A DNA stretch of 64,000 bases from Devosia sp. RR2S18 (GCF_030177755.1 NZ_CP126539.1:310001-374000); one strand, 5' to 3'; shown: positions 17,103 to 27,198, numbered from the stretch's first letter. Made by a program: numbers and translations. Notes: a model not told the origin generated them from the sequence alone.

Positions 17103-17269
17103 CCGGGCGCACTACCCTACCTGCCGCAGTTGTGGCATCTCAAACGATATCCATCGTCTCCAACCTCGCACACTTGGCCGGGTAGATTGGTGGGTGTTGC
17201 TCATCCCATTAATCAATTCCTGCATATTACCCGCTAGCTTGGCCGTGAGTTCCGAGCCATGGGCCCTTC

Positions 17270-18469
17270 ATGACAGTGACCCTGCTGACAGCGACAACCG
17301 CTGAACACAAGGTATCCAACATCCCCCGATCGCTTGAGATCGAGCTGTTCCGCGACATGGAAGTTGCCGAGGGAGAATGGCGGGCGCTTGAAGCTGTTGC
17401 CGTGCTGACGCCCTATCAGCGCTTCGATTGGATCAAAGGCCTCATCGATGCCGGGCTGGAAACCGACGAGGGCCTCGCTGTCGCCGCAATCCGGTGGGGT
17501 GAGCGTACTGTGGCTTTGCTCCCGCTGGCGATCAGGGGCCGGTGGGGCGCTCTCCGGATCGCCACCATGCTGGGCACTGCATCGTCCAACAGCGATTGGT
17601 TGATTGCTCTGCCAGAGTTCAAGCCGGACGCTCCAACTTTGCGCCGCTTGCTGCACCGGATCTGCAAAGCGGCGGGCGGGGCCGATCTCGTGACGCTCTA
17701 TAACCAACCCGAGCGCTGGCAAAGTATGGATAACCCCGTGCTGGCTCTGAACAAGGCGCTCGGTGCATCCAACACCTATGTCGCCACCATCGCTGCGACG
17801 CCCGTGCCTTATATCGATCATCGGTTGAGCACCAAGCGGCGCAACAATATCCGACGTGGCATGCGTCGCCTTGAAGAACTCTACGGACCTGTCCGGACCG
17901 TGCGCGTCAACGACCTGCCAACCTTGGAGGCGGCCCATCGAGCCTTCCTTGAGCAGCGCGGTGCCCGGTTTGCCGAAATGGGCGTGCGCAACATCTTTGC
18001 CGAGGATAGCTTTGTGCGCTTTTTCCGGCAATTGGCAGCCGCTGGATTCGGCCAGCGTCGCCCGGCATTGTGTCTTCATGCACTCTTTGCCGGTGAGGAG
18101 ATCGTTGCGACCTGCTGGGGAGCCATGGCCGGTGACCACTACTCGCAGTACATCAATTCAACCAGTTCAGGGCCTGCTGCCCAATATAGCCTCATGGCCA
18201 TTCTGAACGGCATGGTGATGGACGACCTCACCCAGTCCGGCATCCAGACGATGGACATGGGCCTGGGCGACTTCGCCTATAAGACCGAGTGGACGCAAAG
18301 CGAGCCGGTGTTCCACAGCGTCATCGCCATGACGCGTCGGGGTCAGCTTGCCGCCGGATTTTCAGGACTGCAGGGGATCGTCAAGCGCCAGATCAAGCAG
18401 ACCCCCTGGCTATGGGACAAGGCTAAGCTGCTGCGCCGAATTCTCTTCGGCTTGACCCACAGACCCTGA
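17270..18469 (+). CDS. CelD/BcsL-type GNAT acetyltransferase (FemAB-like)
   Basis: A 399-residue protein of the BioF2-like/CelD acetyltransferase group (double-GNAT fold related to FemAB). Characteristic features are YQRFDWIKGLIDAG in the N-terminal part, STKRRNNIRRGMRRLEELYG in the middle, FLEQRGARF, and a C-terminal block QYINSTSSGPAAQYSLMAILNGM followed by DMGLGDFAYKTEWT. Relatives are often linked to polysaccharide or cell-envelope modification, though the acceptor is unknown. It is convergent with the cupin/acetyltransferase pair at 18521-20658, whose larger member is a distant homologue. Confidence 0.82.
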   Translation: MTVTLLTATTAEHKVSNIPRSLEIELFRDMEVAEGEWRALEAVAVLTPYQRFDWIKGLIDAGLETDEGLAVAAIRWGERTVALLPLAIRGRWGALRIATMLGTASSNSDWLIALPEFKPDAPTLRRLLHRICKAAGGADLVTLYNQPERWQSMDNPVLALNKALGASNTYVATIAATPVPYIDHRLSTKRRNNIRRGMRRLEELYGPVRTVRVNDLPTLEAAHRAFLEQRGARFAEMGVRNIFAEDSFVRFFRQLAAAGFGQRRPALCLHALFAGEEIVATCWGAMAGDHYSQYINSTSSGPAAQYSLMAILNGMVMDDLTQSGIQTMDMGLGDFAYKTEWTQSEPVFHSVIAMTRRGQLAAGFSGLQGIVKRQIKQTPWLWDKAKLLRRILFGLTHRP

Positions 18470-18520
18470 CCACCGGGCGGCAGGTGGTCCGCCGCCCTGG
18501 CAATCTGCTGCAATCAAGCC

Positions 18521-19471
18521 CTACATGCCCGCCTGCTTGGGCTTGGCTTTGTCGCGATAGTAGTAATTGGCGTTCTTGCCCAGAACCAGTGTGCGGATGA
18601 CCTTGCGCAAGCCCTCGCTCTGACGCAGCGGCGCGGCCGCAATCGCCATTGCCTGCACAGCCGCAACCTTGAGTCCGTCCAGTGCCGGGCTGAGCCCAGG
18701 CGCCTGCTGGGGAAAGCCGCGGTCGCGCAGCATGGAGTTGGCGAGATAGAGATTGTTACGGCGCTTCACCTCGGGGGTCTTCCAGGTAATCGCGAGCGAG
18801 ATGGAATAGGTCGCTTTGGTCTTGACCCAGTGCGGCCAGATATAGGGCACGAACACGCCTTCGCCGGGCTTGAGGTCGTGGACGGTGCCGCGCGCCGCAT
18901 AGGCGTCGTCGAACTTCAGGTTCCGGTGCTTGGTGATGGCGTGCTCGATCTGGTCTTCACTGGCGATGCTGCGATCGGAATTGTCGTAAATGGCAAACTG
19001 CTTATCGCCATGGATCTGCACGAAAAAGTTGTCCTCGCTATCGAGGTGGAACGGCGTGGTGGAATTGGGTGAAGACACGAACATAAAGCCCTGAATGTCG
19101 GTGAACCCGGCGTCCTTGACGCTCTTGAAACCGCGCGCCTTGGCCACCGAGTTGAGCGCTTCTTCCAAAAGCGCGCGGTAGGTGGGGTGGTGCTCGACAC
19201 GCTTGAGCACCATCCAGGCGCCGGCGGTTTCAATCTGGGTGATGACCTCTTCGGGGTCGAGATCTACCAGCGGGGTGGAAGAGGGGTCCTGGCTGACTGC
19301 CGCCTTGCCCGAATTGTATTCAATCCGGTCGCGCGGCAGGGCTTTGACCAGTTCCAGGATCGCTGGCAACGTCAGGCGAGCGTCTCCGACCAAGCCATGG
19401 TTGATGCGGAAGGGCTGGTTTGGAAACTGCGTCTCGAAGGCGGTTTGTTCGGCGGTTAACAATGCGGTCAC
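18521..19471 (-). CDS. JmjC/cupin-8-type oxygenase-like protein
   Basis: A 316-residue protein with a double-stranded beta-helix signature: PFHLDSEDNFFVQIHGDKQF gives the HxD pair and VPYIWPHWVKTK the distal His of an Fe(II)/2-oxoglutarate site, as in JmjC hydroxylases. The overall size fits cupin-like domain proteins of proteobacteria. The start is GTG 19471, overlapping the upstream acetyltransferase stop (GTGA), so the two are translationally coupled. The likely reaction is hydroxylation of a protein, peptide or small molecule; the substrate is unknown. Confidence 0.75.
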   Translation of the reverse strand: MTALLTAEQTAFETQFPNQPFRINHGLVGDARLTLPAILELVKALPRDRIEYNSGKAAVSQDPSSTPLVDLDPEEVITQIETAGAWMVLKRVEHHPTYRALLEEALNSVAKARGFKSVKDAGFTDIQGFMFVSSPNSTTPFHLDSEDNFFVQIHGDKQFAIYDNSDRSIASEDQIEHAITKHRNLKFDDAYAARGTVHDLKPGEGVFVPYIWPHWVKTKATYSISLAITWKTPEVKRRNNLYLANSMLRDRGFPQQAPGLSPALDGLKVAAVQAMAIAAAPLRQSEGLRKVIRTLVLGKNANYYYRDKAKPKQAGM

Positions 19472-20658
19472 GAGCGTTTCTCCTTGGTGTTGCGGAGGGC
19501 ATGCAGCAGTCGTTTGGCGCTGCTGCGAGCCCCTCGACGGGCGGCCATCGTAGCGATGATGGCGCCCGCGACGGGATCGTCGGGGGCGGTTGGAATCAAA
19601 AGATCGCCAATGGGCAGACGTTCGCGCCAGATATGGTCGATCATCGGATGCCCGGCGTCGGCGGTGGAATCGACTAGGGTAATGGTTGGGTCGGCAGCAA
19701 AGTGGTGGGTTAGCTCGAGTGTTAGCTGCACGCCTGGCGAAAAGCGCGAGCGGCTTTCGTCGTACGCGATCTTGAAGAAGAGGGCCTGGGTGCTCTGCCG
19801 GACTATGATGCCCGACGCGATGACCGCGCCATTAACGGTGAGTTCGCCGATTTCCACGCGCCCATCGGGGCTGAGCCCGGCTGCCGCGGCGCGCACGAAA
19901 CTGGCGTCATTGGAGTTTTGCCCTAGGCCGGTGCCACCCGCGCCTTTCCAACCCTTTGCCTCGAGAATCAAAAAGCGCTCGAGCGCAGCCATGACCGCAT
20001 CGGGAGTGTTGGCGATGGCGAAGGAGACAGGGCCCTCCTCGGCGAGGCGGTTGCGTAGACGCCGCAACTCCTTGAGCTTTTTGCCCCCCATGCCGGATCG
20101 CAAATAGGGTTCGGCCGGCTGGGTGGCGTCGAACGCGGCCCGCTCATGCTGGTTGTGGAGGGCATGGCTGAGGCCGCGCCGCTCCATGGCTCGCGCCAGT
20201 GCCGCAAAAGCAGGTCCGTTGAGCGTCATGGCGGGTAGGGAAAGCAGGCGTGCCCCGGCAGAAGCTGCGGCATCGATCAAGGCACCGGCAGCCCGTTCGG
20301 CGTGCTCGGCATGCAGGAGGGGTACGCTGAGCGGACTATAGGGTTGTTCGGCAACAAGCGCGGGCACCGGCAATCGCAAGGCAGTCCATGCCCACACCAC
20401 CGGCACCAAGCCGATCAGTTCGCGAGTGGCGCTGTCATCCTGCGCGAGCAACAGATTGGGTTTGCCCAGCTTGCCTGTCAGGCCGAATGCCGGCAGCCCG
20501 TATTCGGGCGAGAAGAAGCCATTGGGCTCAATGGCAGCCCCGCACAGCTGACTCCATGCAGCAGGCGCCACAGATTGCAAAGGCACCAGCGCGGTACGGG
20601 CAACGAACCGCACCGCATCGGACACCCTGTCGATGCTGTCCACCGCCGTTCCGCCCAT
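19468..20658 (-). CDS. CelD/BcsL-type GNAT acetyltransferase
   Basis: A 396-residue member of the same double-GNAT group as the protein at 17270. Family features are GGKKLKELRRLRNRLAEEGP in the middle, FLILEAKGWKG, and a C-terminal FKIAYDESRSRFSPGVQLTLELT followed by DSTADAGHPMIDHIW. ATG 20658 is chosen; an in-frame start at 20691 adds 11 residues. It is the first gene of a two-gene unit with the cupin protein. It probably acylates a surface or secondary metabolite, by analogy only. Confidence 0.8.
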   Translation of the reverse strand: MGGTAVDSIDRVSDAVRFVARTALVPLQSVAPAAWSQLCGAAIEPNGFFSPEYGLPAFGLTGKLGKPNLLLAQDDSATRELIGLVPVVWAWTALRLPVPALVAEQPYSPLSVPLLHAEHAERAAGALIDAAASAGARLLSLPAMTLNGPAFAALARAMERRGLSHALHNQHERAAFDATQPAEPYLRSGMGGKKLKELRRLRNRLAEEGPVSFAIANTPDAVMAALERFLILEAKGWKGAGGTGLGQNSNDASFVRAAAAGLSPDGRVEIGELTVNGAVIASGIIVRQSTQALFFKIAYDESRSRFSPGVQLTLELTHHFAADPTITLVDSTADAGHPMIDHIWRERLPIGDLLIPTAPDDPVAGAIIATMAARRGARSSAKRLLHALRNTKEKRS

Positions 20659-20833
20659 ATGGCACGCTTCGCCTCCATTCGAGCCGACCATAGGGCAAAT
20701 GGCGTTGGATGGGGAAACTGCCTCGCGTCCTGGTTAAGGCGCTCTGAAATAGCAGTTGTACGCGGCGGACTGGCAATTTTCGTGCGCATCCGCCATATAG
20801 GCGCTATTGAACAGAATACGAGGCGAGACGGCC

Positions 20834-21709
20834 GTGAGCGGCGTGCCCTTTTGGAAGATGAACGGGCTGGGCAACCAGATCATCGTAGCCGACATGCGCG
20901 GCCGCGCCGACCGCGTTACGCCTGAAGCCGCTGTCGCCATTAATGCCAAGCCGGGCACGAAGTTCGACCAGATCATGGCTATTCATGATCCCAAGACGCC
21001 AGGGACCGCCAACTATATCGAGATAATCAACTCGGATGGCTCGCAAGCGCAAGCCTGTGGCAATGGGATGCGTTGCGTGGTGCAGGTTTTGAGCGAAAAT
21101 GCCGTTCAGAGTGCGTTCATCTTCGAGACCGTCGCGGGGCTGCTGACCGGCGAAACCCAGGAAAACGGGCTCATTACCGTCGACATGGGCACCCCGAAAT
21201 TTGCCTGGTTCGAGATCCCCCTGGCCGAAGAATTCGGCGACACTCGCGCCATCGAGTTGCAGATCGGTCCGATCGATGCCCCTGTTTTGCACTCGCCTTC
21301 GGTCGCCTCCATGGGCAATCCGCACGCTACGTTCTGGGTCAAGGACGACGTCTGGAGCTATGCTCTCGACCGGTTCGGACCACTTCTCGAGAACCATCCG
21401 ATTTTTCCGGAGCGGGCAAATATCTCGATCGCTCAAGTGCTTGCACCCGACAAGATCATCCTACGCACCTGGGAACGCGGCGCCGGCCTGACGCAAGCCT
21501 GTGGAAGTGCGGCCTGTGCTGCGGTGGTCAACGGCGCCCGCACCCGCCGCACTGCGCGCAAGGTCACGGTTACCCTGCCAGGCGGCGACCTCCACGTCGA
21601 ATGGCGCCCCGACGATCATGTGGTTCTCACCGGCCCGGCGGAACTAGAATGGGCCGGCACGCTCGACCCCGCCACCGGCGAATGGGCCCGGGCCGAGGCC
21701 GCCGCCTAA
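20834..21709 (+). CDS. dapF: Diaminopimelate epimerase
   Basis: This 291-residue PLP-independent racemase converts LL- to meso-diaminopimelate for lysine and peptidoglycan synthesis. Both catalytic cysteines are present, in QACGNGMRC and [14 protein letters not shown] 20834 is preferred (GAGGCGAG upstream; it leads into the conserved [11 protein letters not shown]); a TTG at 20807 would add nine residues. The stop overlaps the mtaB start (TAATG), giving translational coupling in the dapF-mtaB-ftsY-septation protein order common to Hyphomicrobiales. Confidence 0.95.
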   Translation: MSGVPFWKMNGLGNQIIVADMRGRADRVTPEAAVAINAKPGTKFDQIMAIHDPKTPGTANYIEIINSDGSQAQACGNGMRCVVQVLSENAVQSAFIFETVAGLLTGETQENGLITVDMGTPKFAWFEIPLAEEFGDTRAIELQIGPIDAPVLHSPSVASMGNPHATFWVKDDVWSYALDRFGPLLENHPIFPERANISIAQVLAPDKIILRTWERGAGLTQACGSAACAAVVNGARTRRTARKVTVTLPGGDLHVEWRPDDHVVLTGPAELEWAGTLDPATGEWARAEAAA

Positions 21710-22974
21710 TGGGAGTTGAAACACTTACATTCGGCTGCCGGCTTAACGTCTATGAAGCCGAGGTCATGAAAGCCGAGGCGCAAAAGGCGGGGCTGGATAA
21801 CGCTGTTATCATCAATACTTGCGCGGTGACAGCAGAGGCCGTGCGGCAGGCCAAGCAAGCCGTCCGCAAGGCCAGGCGTAACCATCCCGAGGCCCGGATT
21901 ATCGTCACGGGCTGCGCCGCCCAAACTGAAGCGCGCAGTTTTGGCGACATGGCCGAGGTTGACCTCGTCATCGGCAATGCCGACAAACTCAAGGCCGAAA
22001 GCTACCAGCCCATGGTGTTCGGCACGCCTCTTAACGACAAGGTGCAGGTTAACGACATCATGAGCGTGCGGGAAACCGCAGGTCACCTGATCGAAGGCAT
22101 GGACGGGCGCGCCCGCGCTTTTGTGCAGGTGCAGAATGGGTGCGATCATCGCTGCACCTTCTGCATCATTCCCTTCGGCCGTGGACCCTCGCGCTCGGTG
22201 CCGATGGGTGCTGTGGTCGAGCAGATCAAAAAGCTCGTCGGTAATGGTTACCGCGAAGTGGTGTTGACCGGGGTTGATATCACTTCATACGGGCCCGATC
22301 TGCCGGGGGCGCCCAGCTTGGGCAAGCTAACGCAGGCGATCCTCCGCCACGTGCCGGATCTGCCGCGACTGCGGATTTCCTCAATCGACTCTATAGAAGC
22401 AGACGAAGCACTATACGAGGTCGTCGCCAGCGATCGCCGATTGATGCCGCACCTACATCTGTCGCTGCAGTCAGGCGACGACATGATCCTCAAGCGCATG
22501 AAGCGGCGCCACTCCCGCGATGATGCACTCACCATTGTCGACAAGCTGCGAAGCCTCCGACCAAACATGGTGTTCGGGGCAGATATCATCACGGGTTTTC
22601 CCACCGAAACCGACGAGATGTTCGAGAACACACTACGGATCATTGGCGAGGCCGAACTCACGTACCTCCACGTCTTCCCATATTCACCGCGGCCGGGTAC
22701 GCCGGCGGCGCGCATGCCGCAGGTTGATAAACGCGTGGCGCGTGAACGTGCCGCTTCCCTGCGCGATGAAGGCGACCGGCAATTTGCCAAGCTTTGTGCA
22801 AGTCGTGTGGGCGCAACCGAGGCCGTATTGATCGAGCGCGAGGGTTTGGGGCGAACCGAGCAGTTTGTGCCCGTTTTAGTCCCCGGCACGCAACCGGGTG
22901 AACTGCTTGCCGTTCGCATCACGGAAGCAGCGAGCGAGGGACTCGTGGGCGAGGCGCTGCGGCAAGCGGCATAA
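21709..22974 (+). CDS. mtaB: tRNA t6A37 methylthiotransferase MtaB
   Basis: A 421-residue radical-SAM enzyme that converts t6A at position 37 of ANN-decoding tRNAs to ms2t6A. The N-terminal UPF0004 domain has the three auxiliary cluster cysteines (TFGCRLN, NTCAVT, VTGCAAQ). The radical-SAM CxxxCxxC lies in NGCDHRCTFCIIPFGRGPSRS, and a C-terminal TRAM-like region follows. The true start is ATG 21709, overlapping the dapF stop; the frame is open far upstream within dapF, but that extension is spurious. tsaD, which helps make the t6A substrate, is at 27188. Confidence 0.95.
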   Translation: MGVETLTFGCRLNVYEAEVMKAEAQKAGLDNAVIINTCAVTAEAVRQAKQAVRKARRNHPEARIIVTGCAAQTEARSFGDMAEVDLVIGNADKLKAESYQPMVFGTPLNDKVQVNDIMSVRETAGHLIEGMDGRARAFVQVQNGCDHRCTFCIIPFGRGPSRSVPMGAVVEQIKKLVGNGYREVVLTGVDITSYGPDLPGAPSLGKLTQAILRHVPDLPRLRISSIDSIEADEALYEVVASDRRLMPHLHLSLQSGDDMILKRMKRRHSRDDALTIVDKLRSLRPNMVFGADIITGFPTETDEMFENTLRIIGEAELTYLHVFPYSPRPGTPAARMPQVDKRVARERAASLRDEGDRQFAKLCASRVGATEAVLIEREGLGRTEQFVPVLVPGTQPGELLAVRITEAASEGLVGEALRQAA

Positions 22975-22988
22975 GCAAAGGGCTGCCA

Positions 22989-24251
22989 ATGAGCGACAAG
23001 AAGCCAGGTTTCTTCAAGCGCCTGTGGGGGGACATCGTTGGCGAGCAGCCTGCGCCACCGCCCGAAGCTCCGGTCAACGACGTACCGCCCGGTGAGGGGG
23101 CACCCGCCGAAAATGTGCCGCCAATCGAAGACGCGCCACCTGCTCCTGAGAAGGTGGAGACTACATCGCCCACGCCGGACGCCGAGCCAGACGAGGTGAC
23201 ATCGCCGGGTCCGCCAGAGACCACGCCCGACTATGTGGAAGAAGTCGAGGAACAGGCGACCGCCGCCCGCCTGGCGCAAGGGGTGCCCGAGGCCGTGCCA
23301 GTTGTTCCTGCGCCGGAAACCGCCGAGGGGCGGCGGCAGAATTGGTTAAGTCGGCTTTCCTCCGGGCTGCGGCGCTCCTCGGACCAGCTCACCACTTCCA
23401 TCACGTCGGTGTTCACCAAGCGGCGGCTCGACGATGCTACATTGGAAGAGCTTGAGGACGTCCTCATCCAAGCCGATCTTGGCCTCGAGACGGCGATGGC
23501 GATTACAGAAACGCTTCGACGCGACCGCTTCGACCGGGATGTGTCGGGGGAGGACGTGCGCGCCGTTTTGGCAAGTGAAGTTGAAAAAGTGCTCTCGCCG
23601 GTGGCGCGGCCGCTGGCAGTCGAGGGGGAGCACAAGCCCTTCGTGATCCTGATGATCGGCGTGAACGGGTCGGGCAAGACCACCACCATTGGCAAGCTCG
23701 CGCAGAAGCTCTCCGCGGAGGGCAAATCGGTGATGCTGGCGGCGGGCGATACATTCCGTGCGGCCGCGATAGAGCAGCTACAGGTTTGGGGCCAGCGCAC
23801 CGGCGCTCCGGTGGTGACGCGGCCCGCTGGAGCGGACGCTTCCGGCCTCGCCTATGACGCCGTGACTGAAGCCAAGGCTGCCGGCACAGACGTGCTCATT
23901 ATCGATACTGCGGGGCGACTGCAGAACCGCGATGAGCTCATGAATGAGCTCGAAAAGGTCATACGCGTTATTAAGAAGGTCGATCCGACGGCGCCGCATG
24001 CCACCTTGCTGACCTTGGACGCCACGACTGGCCAGAACGCCATGCGGCAGGTCGAGATTTTTGGCCAACGCGCTGGGGTTACCGGGCTGGTCATGACTAA
24101 GCTCGACGGGACCGCGCGGGGCGGCATTCTGGTGGCGATCGCCCGCAAGTTCGGGTTGCCGGTGCACTTTATTGGTGTGGGCGAGGGGGTGGATGATCTC
24201 GAGCCGTTCGCCGCTGCCGATTTTGCCCGAGCGATCGCGGGACGCGAATAA
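22989..24251 (+). CDS. ftsY: Signal recognition particle receptor FtsY
   Basis: This 420-residue GTPase receives Ffh-ribosome complexes at the membrane. The N-terminal ~110 residues are a Pro/Glu/Ala-rich acidic A domain, then the NG domain shows GVNGSGKTTTIGKLAQ (G1), DTFRAAAIEQL, DTAGRLQNRDEL (G3) and TKLDGTARGGILV (G4). It starts 14 bases after mtaB. The acidic A domain is longer than average but common in alphaproteobacteria. Its partner ffh is at 14449. Confidence 0.96.
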   Translation: MSDKKPGFFKRLWGDIVGEQPAPPPEAPVNDVPPGEGAPAENVPPIEDAPPAPEKVETTSPTPDAEPDEVTSPGPPETTPDYVEEVEEQATAARLAQGVPEAVPVVPAPETAEGRRQNWLSRLSSGLRRSSDQLTTSITSVFTKRRLDDATLEELEDVLIQADLGLETAMAITETLRRDRFDRDVSGEDVRAVLASEVEKVLSPVARPLAVEGEHKPFVILMIGVNGSGKTTTIGKLAQKLSAEGKSVMLAAGDTFRAAAIEQLQVWGQRTGAPVVTRPAGADASGLAYDAVTEAKAAGTDVLIIDTAGRLQNRDELMNELEKVIRVIKKVDPTAPHATLLTLDATTGQNAMRQVEIFGQRAGVTGLVMTKLDGTARGGILVAIARKFGLPVHFIGVGEGVDDLEPFAAADFARAIAGRE

Positions 24252-24347
24252 GTACAGGCACTTAGATCGTCGCAATCTCACCATGCTTGCGAGCTATGCA
24301 GGCCTTGCATGGCGCGGCACTTGCCCGCACAGTGTGTGGATTGCACG

Positions 24348-24983
24348 ATGACAAAAAGTTTGCCTATGACTGAAAAAGCCGAACCGGAGGTCAACTGGGA
24401 TGAGTTGCGGCCCCAGCTGATAAAGATGAGCCTCGAGCTCGGTCCACTGATTGTTTTCTTCATCGCCAATGCACGCGCTGACATTTTCGTCGCGACGGCA
24501 TGGTTCATGGGTGCGATGGCCGTTTCGCTGATCCTCTCCTGGGCCATTCTCAAAAAGATTGCCGTCATGCCGCTGGTGACGGGCGTTGTGGTGCTGGTGT
24601 TCGGCGGCCTTACGCTGTGGCTACAGGACGATACCTTTATCAAAATGAAGCCGACCATCACCAATGTGTTGTTCGGATCGGTGCTGCTAGGCGGGCTGCT
24701 TTTCGGCCAATCGTTGCTGAAATATGTCTTCGGCGAAGTCTACAAATTGCGGCCGGAGGGCTGGAGCAAGCTCACCTTCAACTGGGGCGTGTTCTTTTTT
24801 GTACTGGCAGTTATCAACGAAGTGCTGTGGCGCAATTTCTCAACCGATTTCTGGGTTGCGTTCAAGGTCTGGGGCATCATGCCGCTTACGGTGATCTTCT
24901 CGCTTAGCCAGATGTCGCTGCTCAACAAATACGCCCCTGCCGATGAGCCGGAGCATGTGCCCCCAGTGGTTGTGGAAAGCTAA
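24348..24983 (+). CDS. yciB: Inner-membrane septation protein A (YciB/IspZ family)
   Basis: A 211-residue polytopic membrane protein with five or six hydrophobic helices and the family blocks [42 protein letters not shown] and [21 protein letters not shown]. The family is implicated in cell-envelope synthesis and division in other bacteria. ATG 24348 is used; ATG 24366 is equally possible as both have weak ribosome-binding sites. It follows ftsY by about 95 bases on the same strand, the usual Hyphomicrobiales order. Confidence 0.93.
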   Translation: MTKSLPMTEKAEPEVNWDELRPQLIKMSLELGPLIVFFIANARADIFVATAWFMGAMAVSLILSWAILKKIAVMPLVTGVVVLVFGGLTLWLQDDTFIKMKPTITNVLFGSVLLGGLLFGQSLLKYVFGEVYKLRPEGWSKLTFNWGVFFFVLAVINEVLWRNFSTDFWVAFKVWGIMPLTVIFSLSQMSLLNKYAPADEPEHVPPVVVES

Positions 24984-24998
24984 GGCGGATCCCCGCCG

Positions 24999-25406
24999 CT
25001 AGCCGAAGAGCCCGATCACCACCCCGTCAATCAAAAGGACGGCTAGCAGGTAGCCGCCATCGATAAGCGTGCGCGCCCATAGCGCACCCTCATATCGGTG
25101 GTTGAGCACCATGGCTGTGATGACGAAGCCTAACCACATGTGGGCGCCAATCAGCACGCCATTGGCGACGCTGATGTCGCCGGTCAGCAGCGGCGTGAGC
25201 AGGGCGATGAAGTAGGCCATGACGAACAGGCACAACACCGACCAGATGTACGGCATATAGTCGGACTTGTTGATGTCCTCTGGCTTCTTGCCGATCGAGG
25301 CCGTCCATTGCTTGGCAAGGGCCATGTACCAACCGGCCCCGAACAGCCAACTGGCAAGCGTTGCTAGAATGACGGCAAGCCAGTTCACCGCAAAGTGCGA
25401 AATCAT
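24999..25406 (-). CDS. DUF1761 membrane protein
   Basis: A 135-residue integral membrane protein with four hydrophobic helices. The opening NWLAVILATLASWLFGAGWY and the middle LIGAHMWLGFVITAMVLNHRYEG fit the DUF1761 family of unknown function. ATG 25406 has GGGGGACA upstream. It is the last gene of the minus-strand run that starts with tsaD, separated from the EVE gene by a 73-base gap, so co-transcription is likely but not certain. Confidence 0.82.
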   Translation of the reverse strand: MISHFAVNWLAVILATLASWLFGAGWYMALAKQWTASIGKKPEDINKSDYMPYIWSVLCLFVMAYFIALLTPLLTGDISVANGVLIGAHMWLGFVITAMVLNHRYEGALWARTLIDGGYLLAVLLIDGVVIGLFG

Positions 25407-25479
25407 CTTGTTGTCCCCCAATGCGCAAATGGCGCGGGCGGAGATTAGACCAGGGGAATGCGGGAGGGAAAGCGGTCGG

Positions 25480-25911
25480 TTAAAGTCCACCCATCGTGCA
25501 GATCAAAGCCCATTCCTCGGGGCGCACCGGGGATACCGAAAGGCGAGAGAGCTTGATCAGCGCCATCTCGGCGAGTTCGGGGGTGTTCTTGATGGTTTCC
25601 AGGGTCACCGGCGTGGGCAGCGGTTTTACCGCCTCCACTTCCACACACTCCCAAACAACCTTGCCGTTCTTCAGCTCGGCGGTGCTATCGGGATGGGCTG
25701 GCGCTGCGATCCGGATAATGCCGACGATCTCCTTGCCGATATTGGAATGATAGAAGAAGGCTTCGTCGCCCACTTCCATCGCCTTCATGTTGTTGCGCGC
25801 GGCATAGTTACGCACGCCGTGCCACTCTTCCAGCACGCCCTGTTGCGTTTTCTCCATCATCTCATCAAATGAAAAGACGTCCGGCTCGGACTTCATCAGC
25901 CAATAGGCCAT
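25480..25911 (-). CDS. EVE-domain protein
   Basis: A 143-residue single-domain protein of the EVE/PUA-like superfamily, beginning MAYWLMKSEPDVFSFDEM and carrying WHGVRNYAARNNMKAMEVGDEAFFYHS, the conserved pocket of thymocyte-nuclear-protein-1-like proteins. EVE domains bind modified bases in DNA or RNA; the specific base here is unknown. It lies four bases from the YciI gene within the tsaD-gpsA-YciI-EVE run, an order common in Hyphomicrobiales, which ties it loosely to tRNA or nucleic-acid maintenance. Confidence 0.92.
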   Translation of the reverse strand: MAYWLMKSEPDVFSFDEMMEKTQQGVLEEWHGVRNYAARNNMKAMEVGDEAFFYHSNIGKEIVGIIRIAAPAHPDSTAELKNGKVVWECVEVEAVKPLPTPVTLETIKNTPELAEMALIKLSRLSVSPVRPEEWALICTMGGL

Positions 25912-25914
25912 GGA

Positions 25915-26208
25915 CTAGCTGCCCTTAGCCATGTTGTTGATGGCAATACGCCAGGGCTTGATCTCGTAGCTGGCAAAGATGCCTTCTTTGACGAAGGGGT
26001 CGGCTTCGAAAGTGGCGGTGGCCGCTTGCAAACTCTCGGCTTCGATCACCATCAGGGAACCCTCGGGCACCCCATTCCCGTCCAGCATGGCGCCGGCAAG
26101 GACCATCTTGTCGCCCAGGCTATGAAGATGGTCCAGATGGACCGGGCGCACGGCCGTACGCTGCTCAGTCGTGCCGGGTCTATCCTTGGCAATCATGGCG
26201 TAGAGCAT
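25915..26208 (-). CDS. YciI-like protein
   Basis: A 97-residue protein of the YCII superfamily (ferredoxin-like fold). The RPVHLDHLHSLGD segment has the His-Asp pair considered a putative active site, and VIEAESLQAATATFEADPF with the aromatic-rich end is typical. The molecular function is unknown in most members. It starts four bases after gpsA ends and finishes four bases before the EVE gene begins, so all three are cotranscribed. Confidence 0.9.
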   Translation of the reverse strand: MLYAMIAKDRPGTTEQRTAVRPVHLDHLHSLGDKMVLAGAMLDGNGVPEGSLMVIEAESLQAATATFEADPFVKEGIFASYEIKPWRIAINNMAKGS

Positions 26209-26211
26209 TGT

Positions 26212-27198
26212 CTAGTTCTCTCTTTTGAGGGGGCGGGACATCAGCCCCGCGACGACGGTTGTGATGTCGGCCTGCTGTGTCAGCACCTGTTGGACTGCGC
26301 CGATCAGCGGCGCGTCGACCCCAAGGCTTCGGGCCAAGGCGTCGGCGACCGGGGTCGTAGCGACGCCCTCGGCCAGCTTGGCGCCCGAAGCGATGATATC
26401 GGTAGCGGCCTGGCCGCGACCTAGCGCAATGCCGAACTGATAGTTTCGCGATTGGGTGGAGGTGCAGGTGAGGGTAAGGTCTCCAAGCCCGGCGAGACCG
26501 GTGAGGGTGTGGGCGGAGCCGCCCATGGCCGTCACCATGCGCTCCATCTCGGCAAAGGCACGCGCCAGCAGCGCCGAACGCGCGGATAGGCCAAGGCCAG
26601 CGCCCTCAACGGCGCCGCAGGCTAGCGCATAGACGTTCTTCAGCGCTCCCGCGATCTCGACGCCGATGCGGTCGTCGGCGGCGTAAGGGCGGAAGCTGGG
26701 GCCGGCCAGAGCGGCTGCCAGTTCTGCTGCAAGATCCACACCGTCTCCTGCCAACGTTACGGCGGTGGGGCGGCCAGCAGCGACGTCGGCGGCAAAGCTG
26801 GGACCGGACAAAACCAGTGGCAGTGTGTCGGGCGCGATACTGGTGACGATCTCGCTTTGGCGGTCGAGCGTACCAGCCTCAAGGCCCTTGGCTGAAACGA
26901 TCACAGGCTTGCCTGCTAGCAGCGTCGGCTCCATTTGCTGCAGAACCTGCCGTGTTGACTGCGCCGGTACTGCCAGAATGATAAAGTCTGCCGGTGCGAC
27001 GGTGGTGGTCGCAACGATGGCAGGATGCAGTGGCTGCGCGCCCAGATAGGTGCTGTTGGTGCGCTGGTTGTTCACCTCGTCAGCTTGTGCGGCGTTCCGC
27101 ACCACCAGCGATACATTGCGCCCAGCGATCGCAGCCGCCTGGGCAAGCGCCGTGCCCCAGGCGCCCCCGCCGATGACACTGACTGTCTCAAGCCGCAT
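26212..27198 (-). CDS. gpsA: NAD(P)+-dependent glycerol-3-phosphate dehydrogenase
   Basis: This 328-residue enzyme reduces dihydroxyacetone phosphate to sn-glycerol 3-phosphate, the backbone of phospholipids. The N-terminus has the Rossmann motif [14 protein letters not shown], the catalytic Lys lies in [12 protein letters not shown], and [23 protein letters not shown] is the family signature. The length is standard. Its start overlaps the end of tsaD by 11 bases, giving tight coupling. Confidence 0.96.
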   Translation of the reverse strand: MRLETVSVIGGGAWGTALAQAAAIAGRNVSLVVRNAAQADEVNNQRTNSTYLGAQPLHPAIVATTTVAPADFIILAVPAQSTRQVLQQMEPTLLAGKPVIVSAKGLEAGTLDRQSEIVTSIAPDTLPLVLSGPSFAADVAAGRPTAVTLAGDGVDLAAELAAALAGPSFRPYAADDRIGVEIAGALKNVYALACGAVEGAGLGLSARSALLARAFAEMERMVTAMGGSAHTLTGLAGLGDLTLTCTSTQSRNYQFGIALGRGQAATDIIASGAKLAEGVATTPVADALARSLGVDAPLIGAVQQVLTQQADITTVVAGLMSRPLKREN

